Assembly: GCA_947447825.1 (NCBI GenBank)
Contig: CANFLL010000005.1
Coordinates: 1 to 64,000 of the forward strand
Direction of reading: 5' to 3'
DNA: 64,000 nt
From: Chitinophagaceae bacterium
Lineage (GTDB): Bacteria > Bacteroidota > Bacteroidia > Chitinophagales > Chitinophagaceae
The notes beneath the pieces are model-generated. The model had not been told where the DNA came from. It ran no database searches and was given only the letters and a program-made list of their open reading frames with translations. Shown here piece after piece: positions 1-8,547 of this stretch; within the stretch, counting starts at the first letter, position 1, and each line of letters starts with the position of its first letter. Made by a program: the position numbers and the translations under genes.

Positions 1-59
1 AAGACAGAAAACCCCGAATCTGTTTTATCATTGGGAAAAGGGGTTCTGTTAATGTTATT

Positions 60-148
60 AAAGATAACACGAGCCGTGTGAGGTGAGAGTCTCAAGCACG
101 GTTCTGTGAGAGGCTTAGGGGTGAAAATCCCCTTTGCCTACTCGGCGG
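60..148 (+). ncRNA. 3' end of a group II intron (domains V and VI)
   Basis: Positions 71-104 fold as a 34-nt group II domain V. GAGCCGTG (71-78) pairs with CACGGTTC (97-104), a short bulge follows, and an upper stem carries a GAGA tetraloop. Positions 108-143 fold as domain VI: GAG and AGGC (108-114) pair with GCCT (136-139) and CTC (141-143), leaving A140 unpaired in the position of the branch-point adenosine. The 3' splice junction should lie 7-8 nt after it, near 147-148, but the usual terminal AY is not evident there, so the edge is uncertain. The catalytic core and any reverse transcriptase/maturase gene would be upstream, outside the window. No recognisable exon gene follows at once; the next coding start is at 301. 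Confidence 0.85.
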
Positions 149-300
149 TGAATTAATTGAGAGGTAACAATTATTTAAATGTTAATTGTGGCATCACTAA
201 ACAATATTTCTTCTCTTTTTACGTTATCATTTTAAGCTTAGTACATTAATTAAAATCATTTATTGCATTAGCATTCATAACACAAGGTTTAAATAAAAAT

Positions 301-3300
301 ATGTATCAACGAATACTCATATCAAGCTTTCTTTTAATAGTCTCACTAATTTGTGCGCCATCTTTTGGGCAATACACACACATCACTAGTGATGTAGATG
401 GTGAATATAAATTGGCTAAAGAATATTATTCTAAAGAAGAATATAGTTTGGCTTACCCCATTTTTAAAACCATGTATAGCAATGGAATAGCTAAAAGTAA
501 TTATCCTGCTTCCATAACTGCCGAATGCAGATACCATTATCTTTCTTGTGGCTTAAAACTGAATGATTCTACCATTAAACATAAGGCATTGGAGTTTATT
601 GAGCTTCAGCAGGAAGTGCCGTTGGTGCAACGACTAAGTTTTGAATTGGGCGAATATTATTTCAGAAACAAAAACTACCCCGATGCCATTACCTATTATG
701 GTAAGGCTGGCATTGCAAACCTTAGCAATGCTGACATTGGCGAAATGAAGTTTCATAAGGCATACAGCTATTTTTCGATGAAGCAGTTTCAGGAAGCCAA
801 GCCACTATTTGATGCTATCAGGCAGATACCTACCGACTCTAATTACATTGATGCCAACTATTATTATGGCTTTATTGCCTTTGGCGAAAAGAATTTTAAA
901 GGTGCATTGGCCGCTTTCAAAATAGCCGAAACGAGCCCTGCATATACTTCTGTTGTTCCGTTTTACATAGCCGAGATTTATTATTTTATGAATGATAGAG
1001 ATCAGGCACTTACTTACAGTGAAGAAACATTGAAGAAAGGAGGTCAGTTCTATGATTTGCAATTAAGACAATTGACAGGTAAATTATATTTTGATAAAAG
1101 ACAATTCAAATCGGCCTTGCCTTACTTGGAAGACTACATTAACAAATCGGAAAAGGTAAACAGAGAGGATTTGTACGAATTGAGCTATTGCTATTACGAA
1201 GCGGGTAACTGGGATAAAAGCATTGAAGGGTTTAAACAATTGGGTGGTAAAGAAGATTCATTGGCACAAAACAGTATGTATCTTTTGGCTGATGCTTACC
1301 TTAAAACCGACCAAAAAGAGAATGCTCGTAATGCTTTTCTGTTCTGCTCAAGCAATAATAGTAATGCGGTTCAAAAAGAAATCTCTTCTTTCAGTTATGC
1401 AAAACTTTCTTACGAATTAGGTTACACAGATGTGGCATTAACTGAATTGAAACAATTTATTACTGACTATCCAAATAGTAAAAATAACCAAGAAGCAAAA
1501 GAATTGCTAGTGGGTGTTTTGGCAAACTCTAGTAATTACAAAGAAGCATTATTGGTTTTTGAAGGGTTGAAGTCGCAAAGCGAAACGGTGAAGAAACTGT
1601 ATCCTAAAATATTGTATGGCCGTTCGGTGGAACTAATAAACGATCAGCAGCCTGAGGCAGCCTATAAACTGTTGAGCATTATTATTAAAGCACCCTACAA
1701 TGGAAAATGGTTAGCATTTACATATTTCTGGAAAGGAGAGATTGCCTACAGAACAGGTGCTTTGGATGAGGGGATTACTTATTTTTCGAACTATTTATCG
1801 AACCCACTTACCAACGGAGAAATTAATGCAACCAATGCACACTATAGTCTTGGCTATTGCTACCTTAAAAGAGAAGATTACAAAGCCGCAGATAAACAGT
1901 TTGGGGCAATTGCACTTTCAATAAACAATAACTCTTCTGCACTGCAACAAGATGCTTACATCAGAAGGGCCGATTGTTTTTATATGATGAAACAATATAA
2001 ACCAGCAATAAAAATATATGATGACGTGATGGCGCATCAACTAAAAACTGCAGACTATGCACTCTATCAAAAAGGTGTGATTGCTGGGGCTCAAAACAAA
2101 AACAAAGATAAGTTAGCGTTAATGCAGAGCCTATTGCTCCAGTATCCTAGCTCTACCTTAGCACCAGACGCTAACTTGGAAATTGCGAATAGCTTTTTGG
2201 CAGAAGAAAAATACAATGATGCTATCTCTCCATTGCAACAAATATTGGCTAATAAAGAAGCAACTAATCTTTGGCCAAAAGCGTTGTTGAAAACAGGGGT
2301 GTCTTATTTTAATACCGAAAAAAGTGAAGATGCTTTAAACAACTTTACACAGTTGGTTAAGCAATATCCTAACACACAAGAAAGTGATGAAGCAATAGAA
2401 TATATACGCACCATCTTTATTAATAACCAAAAGCCCAATGAATTTATCAGTTTTATGCAGCAAAATGGTAAGAGTGTTAGTGTTTCGGAAGCCGATTCAT
2501 TAACCTATCGTGCTGCTTCCATTAAGTATGAGGCTAAGGAATTTGAAAATGCAAAAACTGGTTTTGCTACTTACATTGCTGGCTATCCTTATGGTAAATA
2601 TGCCATTGAGGCAAACTATTTCTCTGCCGAATTATACATTGCTTCAAAAGATGCAAAGTCGGCATTACCATTCTACAATGCAGTGGCAGCAAAAGCACCA
2701 AACAAATATGCGGAAAGAAGTGCCTTGCAAAGTGCCAGGATTTACTATTTCAACTTGAAAGATTATGCCAATGCTGAAAAGTATTTCATTCAACTAAAAG
2801 GCTTAACGATTCAACAAGAAAACAAATTGGAAGCAATGCGTGGTTTGTTACGTTGCCAATATCATTTACAACAGTTTAAGGATGCGGCAGATAATGCAAC
2901 AGCATTGCTTGCTGAAACTGGTACCCAAACAGATGATAAAATGATGGCCAATATGGTTGTTGCAAAAAGCTATCAGGCAACTAATAAACTTGATGAAGCT
3001 ACCACTGCTTACAAGGCTGTAATTGCTTTGGGTAAAAGTGAATATGGTGCAGAAGCACAGTATAGGCTAGCAGAGATTTTGTTTTTGCAAGAGAAATATG
3101 ACGTAGTAGAAAAGGCGGCTTTTCAGGTGATAAAAGACAATGGATCGTATGAGTATTGGGTTACTAAAAGCTATATTTTATTGGGTGATTTATACTTCAA
3201 ACAAAAAGACTTCTTTAACTCGGAAGCCACCTTTAAAAGTGTATCTGAAAACAGTGGCATAACTGATTTGAAACAAGAAGCTACTGATAAATTGGCTAAA

Positions 3301-3348
3301 GTAATTGAGGAAAAAAACAAGACTAATAAAGTAGAAAACCCACAATAA
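301..3348 (+). CDS. large TPR-repeat secreted protein
   Basis: The 1015-residue protein has an N-terminal signal peptide (about residues 1-24, ending SFG-Q) followed almost entirely by tetratricopeptide-type helical hairpins. Repeated A-x-x-x-F/Y and Y-P patterns occur, for example around LEDYINKSEKVNREDLYELS and later NFTQLVKQYPNTQES. TPR solenoids scaffold protein complexes, and with the signal peptide this one should act in the periplasm or at the outer membrane. The stop is 12 bp before an outer membrane barrel gene, which is 9 bp before an HU-domain membrane protein, so the three are probably one operon for an envelope function. No catalytic motif is visible. The general class is certain; the specific role is not known. 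Confidence 0.88.
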   Translation: MYQRILISSFLLIVSLICAPSFGQYTHITSDVDGEYKLAKEYYSKEEYSLAYPIFKTMYSNGIAKSNYPASITAECRYHYLSCGLKLNDSTIKHKALEFIELQQEVPLVQRLSFELGEYYFRNKNYPDAITYYGKAGIANLSNADIGEMKFHKAYSYFSMKQFQEAKPLFDAIRQIPTDSNYIDANYYYGFIAFGEKNFKGALAAFKIAETSPAYTSVVPFYIAEIYYFMNDRDQALTYSEETLKKGGQFYDLQLRQLTGKLYFDKRQFKSALPYLEDYINKSEKVNREDLYELSYCYYEAGNWDKSIEGFKQLGGKEDSLAQNSMYLLADAYLKTDQKENARNAFLFCSSNNSNAVQKEISSFSYAKLSYELGYTDVALTELKQFITDYPNSKNNQEAKELLVGVLANSSNYKEALLVFEGLKSQSETVKKLYPKILYGRSVELINDQQPEAAYKLLSIIIKAPYNGKWLAFTYFWKGEIAYRTGALDEGITYFSNYLSNPLTNGEINATNAHYSLGYCYLKREDYKAADKQFGAIALSINNNSSALQQDAYIRRADCFYMMKQYKPAIKIYDDVMAHQLKTADYALYQKGVIAGAQNKNKDKLALMQSLLLQYPSSTLAPDANLEIANSFLAEEKYNDAISPLQQILANKEATNLWPKALLKTGVSYFNTEKSEDALNNFTQLVKQYPNTQESDEAIEYIRTIFINNQKPNEFISFMQQNGKSVSVSEADSLTYRAASIKYEAKEFENAKTGFATYIAGYPYGKYAIEANYFSAELYIASKDAKSALPFYNAVAAKAPNKYAERSALQSARIYYFNLKDYANAEKYFIQLKGLTIQQENKLEAMRGLLRCQYHLQQFKDAADNATALLAETGTQTDDKMMANMVVAKSYQATNKLDEATTAYKAVIALGKSEYGAEAQYRLAEILFLQEKYDVVEKAAFQVIKDNGSYEYWVTKSYILLGDLYFKQKDFFNSEATFKSVSENSGITDLKQEATDKLAKVIEEKNKTNKVENPQ

Positions 3349-3360
3349 AGAATACATAAA

Positions 3361-5250
3361 ATGATGTACTATATTAAAAAAATATTGTTGTTCACGCTGC
3401 TACTAACCCTGTCGGCAACGGCTTTAAATGCACAACATGCTCATAAGAAAAAGAAGAAAGCAGCAACAACCAAAGTGGCTAAGAAACAAACGAGTGCTGC
3501 TAAGAAAGGAAAAGGAAGGGTAAGAAGAGGAACTGAAGCTGCAACCAGAGTGGGATCGCCTGCTTTGCCTTTGGAAGAATCGAAGGTTATGCCTGTAGAT
3601 GTTGCGCCTAAAAGGAAGGAAGTAGTGAATTTGACAGAAATGACTATCATAAAAGACACTACCACTGTAGAAGATACGTTGAGCACTGCAAAGGAAGTTA
3701 TTATTACTTCTTCTTTTAAGCCGTCACTTAGGAATGCGTCTAAAATTAATTTTACTGCAGCAACACCTGTATTAGATACCACGAAGTTGCAATTGGTTTA
3801 TAACATCCCTTCGCAAAATCTATTCTTTTCCTATCAGCCAGTGCCTATTAAACCATTGGCTTTGGCAGCAGACTCTGCTTTCACTTGGGAACATCATCAA
3901 TATGTGAAGGCAGGTTTTGGCAATAATAGTTCTCCTTATCTGGAAGCAGGAGCTTCTTTTGGCGATGGAAAATTGAAGATGATTACTGCCCATGGTAAGT
4001 ATCAATCAGCAAAGGGTAGTTTGCCATTACAAGATTATAATAAAGCTGGTATTGATCTTATCGGCATCTTCTCTACTTTAAAGAATCATGAAATTACCTC
4101 CAAGGTTTATTGGGATCATAATAGTGTATATAGGTATGGCTATAAACCAGATTCCTTGAAAATTAATGGTGATTCTTTACGCAATAAGTTTAATACAATT
4201 GGCTTTTCGGTAGGGCTTCAAAATAAAGTTCCAACTGCTTATGGCATTACTTATCATCCTCAATTAGACTTTAATACATTCTTCAACACGAGTGCATCAA
4301 AAGAATTAAATGTTAAGTTGACTGTTCCTGTAACAAAAGCTTTTGATCGGTTGTTTACGCTGGATTTGGTGCCAACAATTGATGTTACACATTATTCGAA
4401 TAAGCAATTTAAGGATACTGTTTCTGTTGATAATAACCTGTATAGTTTCAATTCTTCACTTCGGTTCATTACCCCCAATTTTAAAATTAATGTTGGATTG
4501 ATTCCTGCTTGGGATAATAGCAGTTTTGCTTTAATGCCAAATTTTCAATTAGAAGGTAAGATTTTAAATAACAAAGTAAATGTTGATGCTGGGTGGATTG
4601 GCTACATTCAAAAGAATACCTACAAAACCTTGGCTGACGTGAATCCTTACATCATTCCAGTTCATTCATTGTTTAACACAAAAACAACGGAAGAGTATGT
4701 GGGCTTGCGTGGAAGCATTAACAACCATCTTACTGGTAAAGCAAGACTTTCTTTTTTAAAGATGGATAATGTGGCGTTGTTTGCTAATGACACAACTGCT
4801 GGTAGTAATCAGAATTTCTTGGTTTTAAACGAACCCTCGATACAAGCACTAAGATTAAGAGCTGAAATAGTGTATTCGCACCAAGAAAAGCTTTCAGTTT
4901 TGGCTGGTGTTACTTATACACAGTTCACAAAATTGACTGTGAATAATAAAGCTTATGGACTATTGCCTTTAGAAATTTACAGTACTTTGCATTGGAAGGT
5001 GCTAAATGACCTAACCTTAAAAAGTGACCTTTGTTTGTTTGATGGTAGTTATTACCGCACGCAAACAATGCAAAGTGGCAAGTTGAATCCTGCTTTTGAT
5101 GCTAATTTGTCCGCTGAATTTCCTGTAATGAAAAAGCTAAATGCTTGGGTTCAGTTTAATAATTTTTTAAACAACCACTACCAACGTTGGGATCAATACC
5201 AAGTTTTAGGTTTCCAATTATTGGCTGGAGTTGTATATTCGTTCAGATAA
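3361..5250 (+). CDS. TonB-dependent-receptor-like outer membrane beta-barrel
   Basis: The 629-residue protein has a signal peptide (about residues 1-24, ...LNAQ), then a strikingly Lys-rich stretch (about 25-60, KKKKK and KKGKGRVRR), then alternating aromatic/polar strands up to a C-terminal Phe-Arg typical of outer membrane barrels. It has no obvious plug domain, unlike full TonB-dependent receptors; the sequence after residue 110 (EVIITSSFKPSL) resembles the start of plugless barrels found beside TPR proteins in Bacteroidota. It lies 12 bp downstream of the TPR gene and 9 bp upstream of the HU-domain gene. Barrel location is well supported; transported substrate is unknown. The basic N-terminal region may bind periplasmic anionic polymer, which is inference. 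Confidence 0.75.
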   Translation: MMYYIKKILLFTLLLTLSATALNAQHAHKKKKKAATTKVAKKQTSAAKKGKGRVRRGTEAATRVGSPALPLEESKVMPVDVAPKRKEVVNLTEMTIIKDTTTVEDTLSTAKEVIITSSFKPSLRNASKINFTAATPVLDTTKLQLVYNIPSQNLFFSYQPVPIKPLALAADSAFTWEHHQYVKAGFGNNSSPYLEAGASFGDGKLKMITAHGKYQSAKGSLPLQDYNKAGIDLIGIFSTLKNHEITSKVYWDHNSVYRYGYKPDSLKINGDSLRNKFNTIGFSVGLQNKVPTAYGITYHPQLDFNTFFNTSASKELNVKLTVPVTKAFDRLFTLDLVPTIDVTHYSNKQFKDTVSVDNNLYSFNSSLRFITPNFKINVGLIPAWDNSSFALMPNFQLEGKILNNKVNVDAGWIGYIQKNTYKTLADVNPYIIPVHSLFNTKTTEEYVGLRGSINNHLTGKARLSFLKMDNVALFANDTTAGSNQNFLVLNEPSIQALRLRAEIVYSHQEKLSVLAGVTYTQFTKLTVNNKAYGLLPLEIYSTLHWKVLNDLTLKSDLCLFDGSYYRTQTMQSGKLNPAFDANLSAEFPVMKKLNAWVQFNNFLNNHYQRWDQYQVLGFQLLAGVVYSFR

Positions 5251-5259
5251 TCATAGTTT

Positions 5260-5841
5260 ATGTATCCATTCTTGTATAAATATTTTTTGGTTAACAAAAA
5301 GGTCGGCATACCTGGTTTAGGTGTTTTTTCTCTTCAAGAAATACCTGCTTCTCTCGATTTTGTTAAGGGCTATTTGCGTGCACCTCAATCTAAAATCATT
5401 TTCACCAAGAACGAATCTGATATTGTAGATAAAAGTTTATTTATCTATTTGTCTAGAGAAATGCAAGTGGAAGAATGGCAGGTGGCAAAGAAGTTTCAGG
5501 ATTTCACGGCGGCTATTATCAGTAATATAGATACTAATACGGCTGTTGAATTACCAGGTATTGGCAAGTTGCAAAAAGGATATAATGATGAGTTTGTTTT
5601 CATTGCAGAATCAGAGGCTACCACTGTTCCTGCTGCCGATATTAAACTAAATAATACCAATGATTCAAGAGCTAATCTTGTTGAGTTATACAGCACCGGC
5701 GAAAACTTAATTCTTACAGAAGAAACTGAAGAAGATAAGTTAGAGATGATTATCAAGCATAAGGAAGAGGATTATTGGTGGGTTTATGCCCTTATTCTTG
5801 CCTTAATGGGGGTTGCGGCTCTTTTATACTATTACATCTAA
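5260..5841 (+). CDS. CCDC81-like prokaryotic HU-domain protein, membrane anchored
   Basis: The 193-residue protein starts with a short HU-like region (KYFLVNKKVGIPGLGVFSLQE) and a second similar one near 95-115 (VELPGIGKLQKG). This pairing is seen in the HU-CCDC81_bac domains of Bacteroidota envelope proteins. A single transmembrane helix lies at the extreme C-terminus (about 175-192, WVYALILALMGVAALLYYY), with the bulk of the protein predicted to be cytoplasmic. Related proteins usually carry a periplasmic SPOR domain after the helix; this one stops at the membrane. It lies 9 bp after the barrel gene and 17 bp before the methyltransferase start, consistent with one transcript. Domain assignment is by motif recognition and DNA binding is not implied. 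Confidence 0.7.
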   Translation: MYPFLYKYFLVNKKVGIPGLGVFSLQEIPASLDFVKGYLRAPQSKIIFTKNESDIVDKSLFIYLSREMQVEEWQVAKKFQDFTAAIISNIDTNTAVELPGIGKLQKGYNDEFVFIAESEATTVPAADIKLNNTNDSRANLVELYSTGENLILTEETEEDKLEMIIKHKEEDYWWVYALILALMGVAALLYYYI

Positions 5842-5858
5842 TACTTACTTTTTTTCAC

Positions 5859-6758
5859 ATGGCATCTACAATTACTTATCAGCAATGTCCTTGCTGCAAT
5901 AGTTCCCAAATAGCCCATCACTTAAAGGCAAAAGATTACACGGTTAGTAATAAATACTTTGAAATATGGGAGTGTAGTAACTGCACATTGAGGTTCACAC
6001 AGCACATTCCAGATGAATCTTCCATTGGTCCCTACTATCAATCTACTAGTTATGTTTCTCATTCTGATACACAGGATGGGCTAATTAATAAATTGTATCA
6101 TCGAGTACGAAACATTACTTTGGGTCAGAAAAAAGATTTGATTGTTGATGCTACTAAATTGTCCAATGGCAATTTGTTAGATGTTGGCTCTGGCACTGGT
6201 GCTTTTGCTAACACCATGCAACAAGCAGGTTGGACTGTTACTGGTTTGGAACCAGATCCTTCTGCTAGAAAAGTAGCTGTAGATAAGTTTGGTTTGTTCC
6301 TCAATAGCCCCGAAGAACTTTTTTCTTTTCAGCCTAACACTTTTGATGTTATAACAATGTGGCATGTGTTGGAGCATGTACACAACTTGCATGGATACCT
6401 TGAAAAATATTTTTCTATTCTAAAAGACAATGGCAAACTTATTATTGCTGTGCCAAATTACACCAGTACCGATGCGGATAATTATGGAGAGTATTGGGCT
6501 GCTTATGATGTTCCTCGTCATTTATATCATTTTTCGCCAGCCAGCATGAAACAATTGGCGGCATTAAAAGGATTTAAAATAGAAGCCTATAACCCAATGT
6601 GGTTTGATAGTTTCTATGTAAGTATGCTTAGTGAACAATATAAAACAGGAAAATCGAACCTAATAAAAGCCGTTTGGAATGGGTTGATGTCTAACCTGAA
6701 AGCTTCAAGTAACAACAAACTTTGTAGTTCAGTTATATATGTAATGAGCAAGGCATAG
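5859..6758 (+). CDS. class I SAM-dependent methyltransferase with zinc ribbon
   Basis: The chosen ATG at 5859 gives 299 residues; a longer in-frame start at 5775 would overlap the preceding gene by 67 bp and add no family sequence. The N-terminus has two Cys pairs (CPCC near 10 and CSNC near 40), a zinc-ribbon arrangement found in Methyltransf_23-type enzymes acting on sugars or small molecules. The SAM-binding motif I is LLDVGSGTGAF (about 107-117), followed by an acidic residue ending the second strand (LEPD). HVLEH supplies a later Methyltransf_11/23 motif. The acceptor substrate cannot be told from sequence. It is probably last in the envelope operon that starts at 301. Confidence 0.82.
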   Translation: MASTITYQQCPCCNSSQIAHHLKAKDYTVSNKYFEIWECSNCTLRFTQHIPDESSIGPYYQSTSYVSHSDTQDGLINKLYHRVRNITLGQKKDLIVDATKLSNGNLLDVGSGTGAFANTMQQAGWTVTGLEPDPSARKVAVDKFGLFLNSPEELFSFQPNTFDVITMWHVLEHVHNLHGYLEKYFSILKDNGKLIIAVPNYTSTDADNYGEYWAAYDVPRHLYHFSPASMKQLAALKGFKIEAYNPMWFDSFYVSMLSEQYKTGKSNLIKAVWNGLMSNLKASSNNKLCSSVIYVMSKA

Positions 6759-6958
6759 GATTTATTTTTTGATTACTGCACAAAAATAATGTTCCAGAAA
6801 GAGTGGATACTAGCAGGCGTTTACAATTAGAAATGCTAAAATGGTTGTAATTGATATGCTAAGTATTACTTATTTTGTGGGCTAAACCTAAGTACTCTTT
6901 GCTTTTCATCTTGTGAACTTTGGGGTAAATTTCCTGAAGGGAAACAAAAAAGCAGTCA

Positions 6959-7294
6959 CTAGATTGCCTGTGACTGCTCAATAATTTCATTCATATCAAT
7001 TGCATAATGACTTTCATCATACGTGCATTCCCCATTTTTAATGAGAAGAACTTGGGGCGATTCATGGTGAACCTGAAAAACCTCAGCTATTGAGTTGGAA
7101 ATATTTTTATGTTTAATTAAATCCAAATAGTAGAAATCTGCATCAGGAAGAGTTGGCGTTTTCTCCAATCTGTTCTTTGCAACACTACTAATACTGCACC
7201 TTGTGCTATGTTTAAAAATTACTTGAGGCTTCGAAAATGATTTGGCCTTAATATTTTCAATGCTATCTATTTCACTTATTTCTATCCAATCCAT
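6959..7294 (-). CDS. ytxJ: bacillithiol-linked monothiol redox protein YtxJ (BrxC-like)
   Basis: The 111-residue thioredoxin-fold protein contains the diagnostic FKHSTRCSISSVAKNRLE segment, with a single catalytic Cys followed by Ser-Ile-Ser, and the cis-Pro loop in HHESPQVLLI. This family (PF11009) acts as a monothiol bacilliredoxin that removes bacillithiol from mixed disulfides, so its presence suggests the organism makes bacillithiol; the biosynthesis genes are not in this window. The start lies 12 bp after the stop of a small lipoprotein on the same strand, so the two are likely cotranscribed. A short hairpin (TTTCC/GGAAA) and a run of T on the minus strand lie just past the stop and might end transcription. 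Confidence 0.88.
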   Translation of the reverse strand: MDWIEISEIDSIENIKAKSFSKPQVIFKHSTRCSISSVAKNRLEKTPTLPDADFYYLDLIKHKNISNSIAEVFQVHHESPQVLLIKNGECTYDESHYAIDMNEIIEQSQAI

Positions 7295-7306
7295 ATTGTT
7301 CAGTTT

Positions 7307-7429
7307 CTATCCAGTGAAGTATCTTTTATTTGTTGTAGGACAACCTTTATAACGCTGAGATGATGCGCAAGATGATACAATCATCGCAACACTCAAAACC
7401 AAAACCAAACCCATCAAAAATTTCTTCAT
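7307..7429 (-). CDS. small lipoprotein, 40 residues
   Basis: The 40-residue product has a Lys start (MKKF), a hydrophobic stretch (LMGLVLVLSVAMIV) and a lipobox SSC-A, so the mature peptide is only about 20 residues (CASSQRYKGCPTTNKRYFTG). A longer reading frame begins at 7504 but its extra residues do not resemble a signal sequence, and the ATG at 7427-7429 gives the proper lipoprotein N-terminus. Short lipoproteins ending in a GCP..-x-R-x-x-G motif are common in Bacteroidota, where their role is unknown. It lies directly upstream of ytxJ on the same strand, so it may be cotranscribed with it. Confidence 0.7.
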   Translation of the reverse strand: MKKFLMGLVLVLSVAMIVSSCASSQRYKGCPTTNKRYFTG

Positions 7430-7579
7430 ATTTCTGTTCTTTCTCTTTTTACTAAGGCAAATATATATATTTAGGATTGCAACATGCGTCATTGGGCAGC
7501 ACAATTATTTTTACAAGTAGTGTTTAAGACATGATTAACAAATTGCATTGTTGTAAATATCCCTTTAGATGCTAGCAAA

Positions 7580-8155
7580 CTACGCTCTCAAAACAATTAC
7601 TTCCCCACTATTATCCCATTTAATTACTGATGAAGGCTCTTTGGGAACATCATCAGTTTGCCTATACCCAACCACATAATCAACACTATTAATAATTTCT
7701 TTGGTAATGTCTGCATAAAAAGACGGTGTTGGTTGACCACTAATGTTTGCCGAAGTGCTTACAATAGGTTTTTGAAACCTTTTAATTAAATGCTTGCAAA
7801 ATGTTTCGTCACATATCCTGATTCCAACGCTGCTATCCTCGCCCAATATATTTTCCGCCAATCCAATTACACCTTCATAAATAACGGTTGTAGGCTTGGT
7901 GACTGTGTCTAAATAATCAAAAATAGAAAGATCCAGTTGTGTAACGTGGTGCATTACCTCTCTTTCAGTAGCCATCAACACAATCATTTTCTTGCTATCT
8001 TCTCGTTGTTTTAAATGATATATTTTTGATACGGCCGCTTCATTGGTGGCATCGCAACCTATTCCCCAAACAGTATCTGTAGGATATAAAATTAATCCTC
8101 CTGCATTTAGTACCTCTAAACATCTATCTATATCTTGCTGAAAATCTTCCATCAC
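7580..8155 (-). CDS. tsaC: L-threonylcarbamoyladenylate synthase
   Basis: The 191-residue YrdC/Sua5-domain protein makes threonylcarbamoyl-AMP from Thr, bicarbonate and ATP, the first step of tRNA t6A37 synthesis, in the cytoplasm. It shows LILYPTDTVWGIGCDA, the KQR and SKK basic residues (about 49-57) that bind the nucleotide/Thr, VGIRICD, and the conserved STSAN near 138. Its length fits the short TsaC form rather than Sua5 with the extra C-terminal domain. Two adjacent Met codons (8153-8155 and 8150-8152) are both possible starts. Another pathway gene, tsaB, is at 52020 and the paralog yciO is at 49299, so these genes are dispersed rather than clustered. Confidence 0.92.
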   Translation of the reverse strand: MMEDFQQDIDRCLEVLNAGGLILYPTDTVWGIGCDATNEAAVSKIYHLKQREDSKKMIVLMATEREVMHHVTQLDLSIFDYLDTVTKPTTVIYEGVIGLAENILGEDSSVGIRICDETFCKHLIKRFQKPIVSTSANISGQPTPSFYADITKEIINSVDYVVGYRQTDDVPKEPSSVIKWDNSGEVIVLRA

Positions 8156-8241
8156 TTTAAAAAATTATTTAAATTTAAATTAAACATCTAACAGGTTTAT
8201 CAATCATTAACCCTCTTTGAAATGTAGAAATAAAATATTCT

Positions 8242-8406
8242 TAACTATTCAGAGGATATTTAACCACAAGGGTCACTAAGGCTTCCACAAAGAACATAAG
8301 TGTTGTGTTGTGTTATTTCTTCATAACTACCATTGGGTGACTCTAAACCTTAGTGTACTTAGTTTTTTCCTTGTGTACTTCGTGGTAAATAACCCCTGAA
8401 GAGTTA
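8242..8406. repeat. MITE-like 165-bp element, copy 1
   Basis: The ends are imperfect inverted repeats of about 25 bp: the left end begins TAACTATTCAGAGG and the right end, read in reverse complement, begins TAACTCTTCAGGGG, each continuing into TATTTA-CCAC. Inside, the pieces CCACAAGG, CACTAAGG and CCTTAGTG, CCTTGTG also face each other, so the element is palindromic overall. The reverse complement is present at 56345-56509 with the same 165-bp length and roughly 85% identity by eye. A more diverged copy is at about 16662-16825. There is no transposase, so it would be non-autonomous. Target-site duplications are not clear. Confidence 0.75.
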
Positions 8407-8523
8407 CAAATTTGCAGTCTAATTGAGTATATTTCTAACATATTATTTACAACTGAATACTTTCTACTTAACATGCAAACATATAATTCAAAATTCATTC
8501 TTCATAACTCAATCCGTCTCTCT

Positions 8524-8531
8524 TATGTTTG
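8524..8531 (+). promoter_or_regulatory. possible -7 box for dapD
   Basis: TATGTTTG matches the Bacteroidota -7 consensus TAnnTTTG and lies 16 bp before the dapD ATG, implying a very short leader. A good TTTG -33 box is not seen at the right distance, so this is a weak call. Confidence 0.35.
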
Positions 8532-8547
8532 CAAAAATTGATTATTT

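Larger units (their letters stand above)
8156..8547. other. 392-bp divergent spacer with a 165-bp repeat element
   Basis: This spacer separates tsaC (minus) and dapD (plus). Most of it is the MITE-like element at 8242-8406, described separately. The remaining 8407-8547 is AT-rich and contains a possible promoter -7 box for dapD. No coding sequence is supported. Confidence 0.7.

Noticed and set aside
5775..5858. Upstream start for the methyltransferase
   Set aside because: It overlaps the HU-domain gene by 67 bp and adds a sequence derived from its other frame.
7430..7504. Longer start for the small lipoprotein
   Set aside because: The extra 25 residues would place charged residues before the signal sequence; the ATG at 7429 gives a correct lipoprotein signal.
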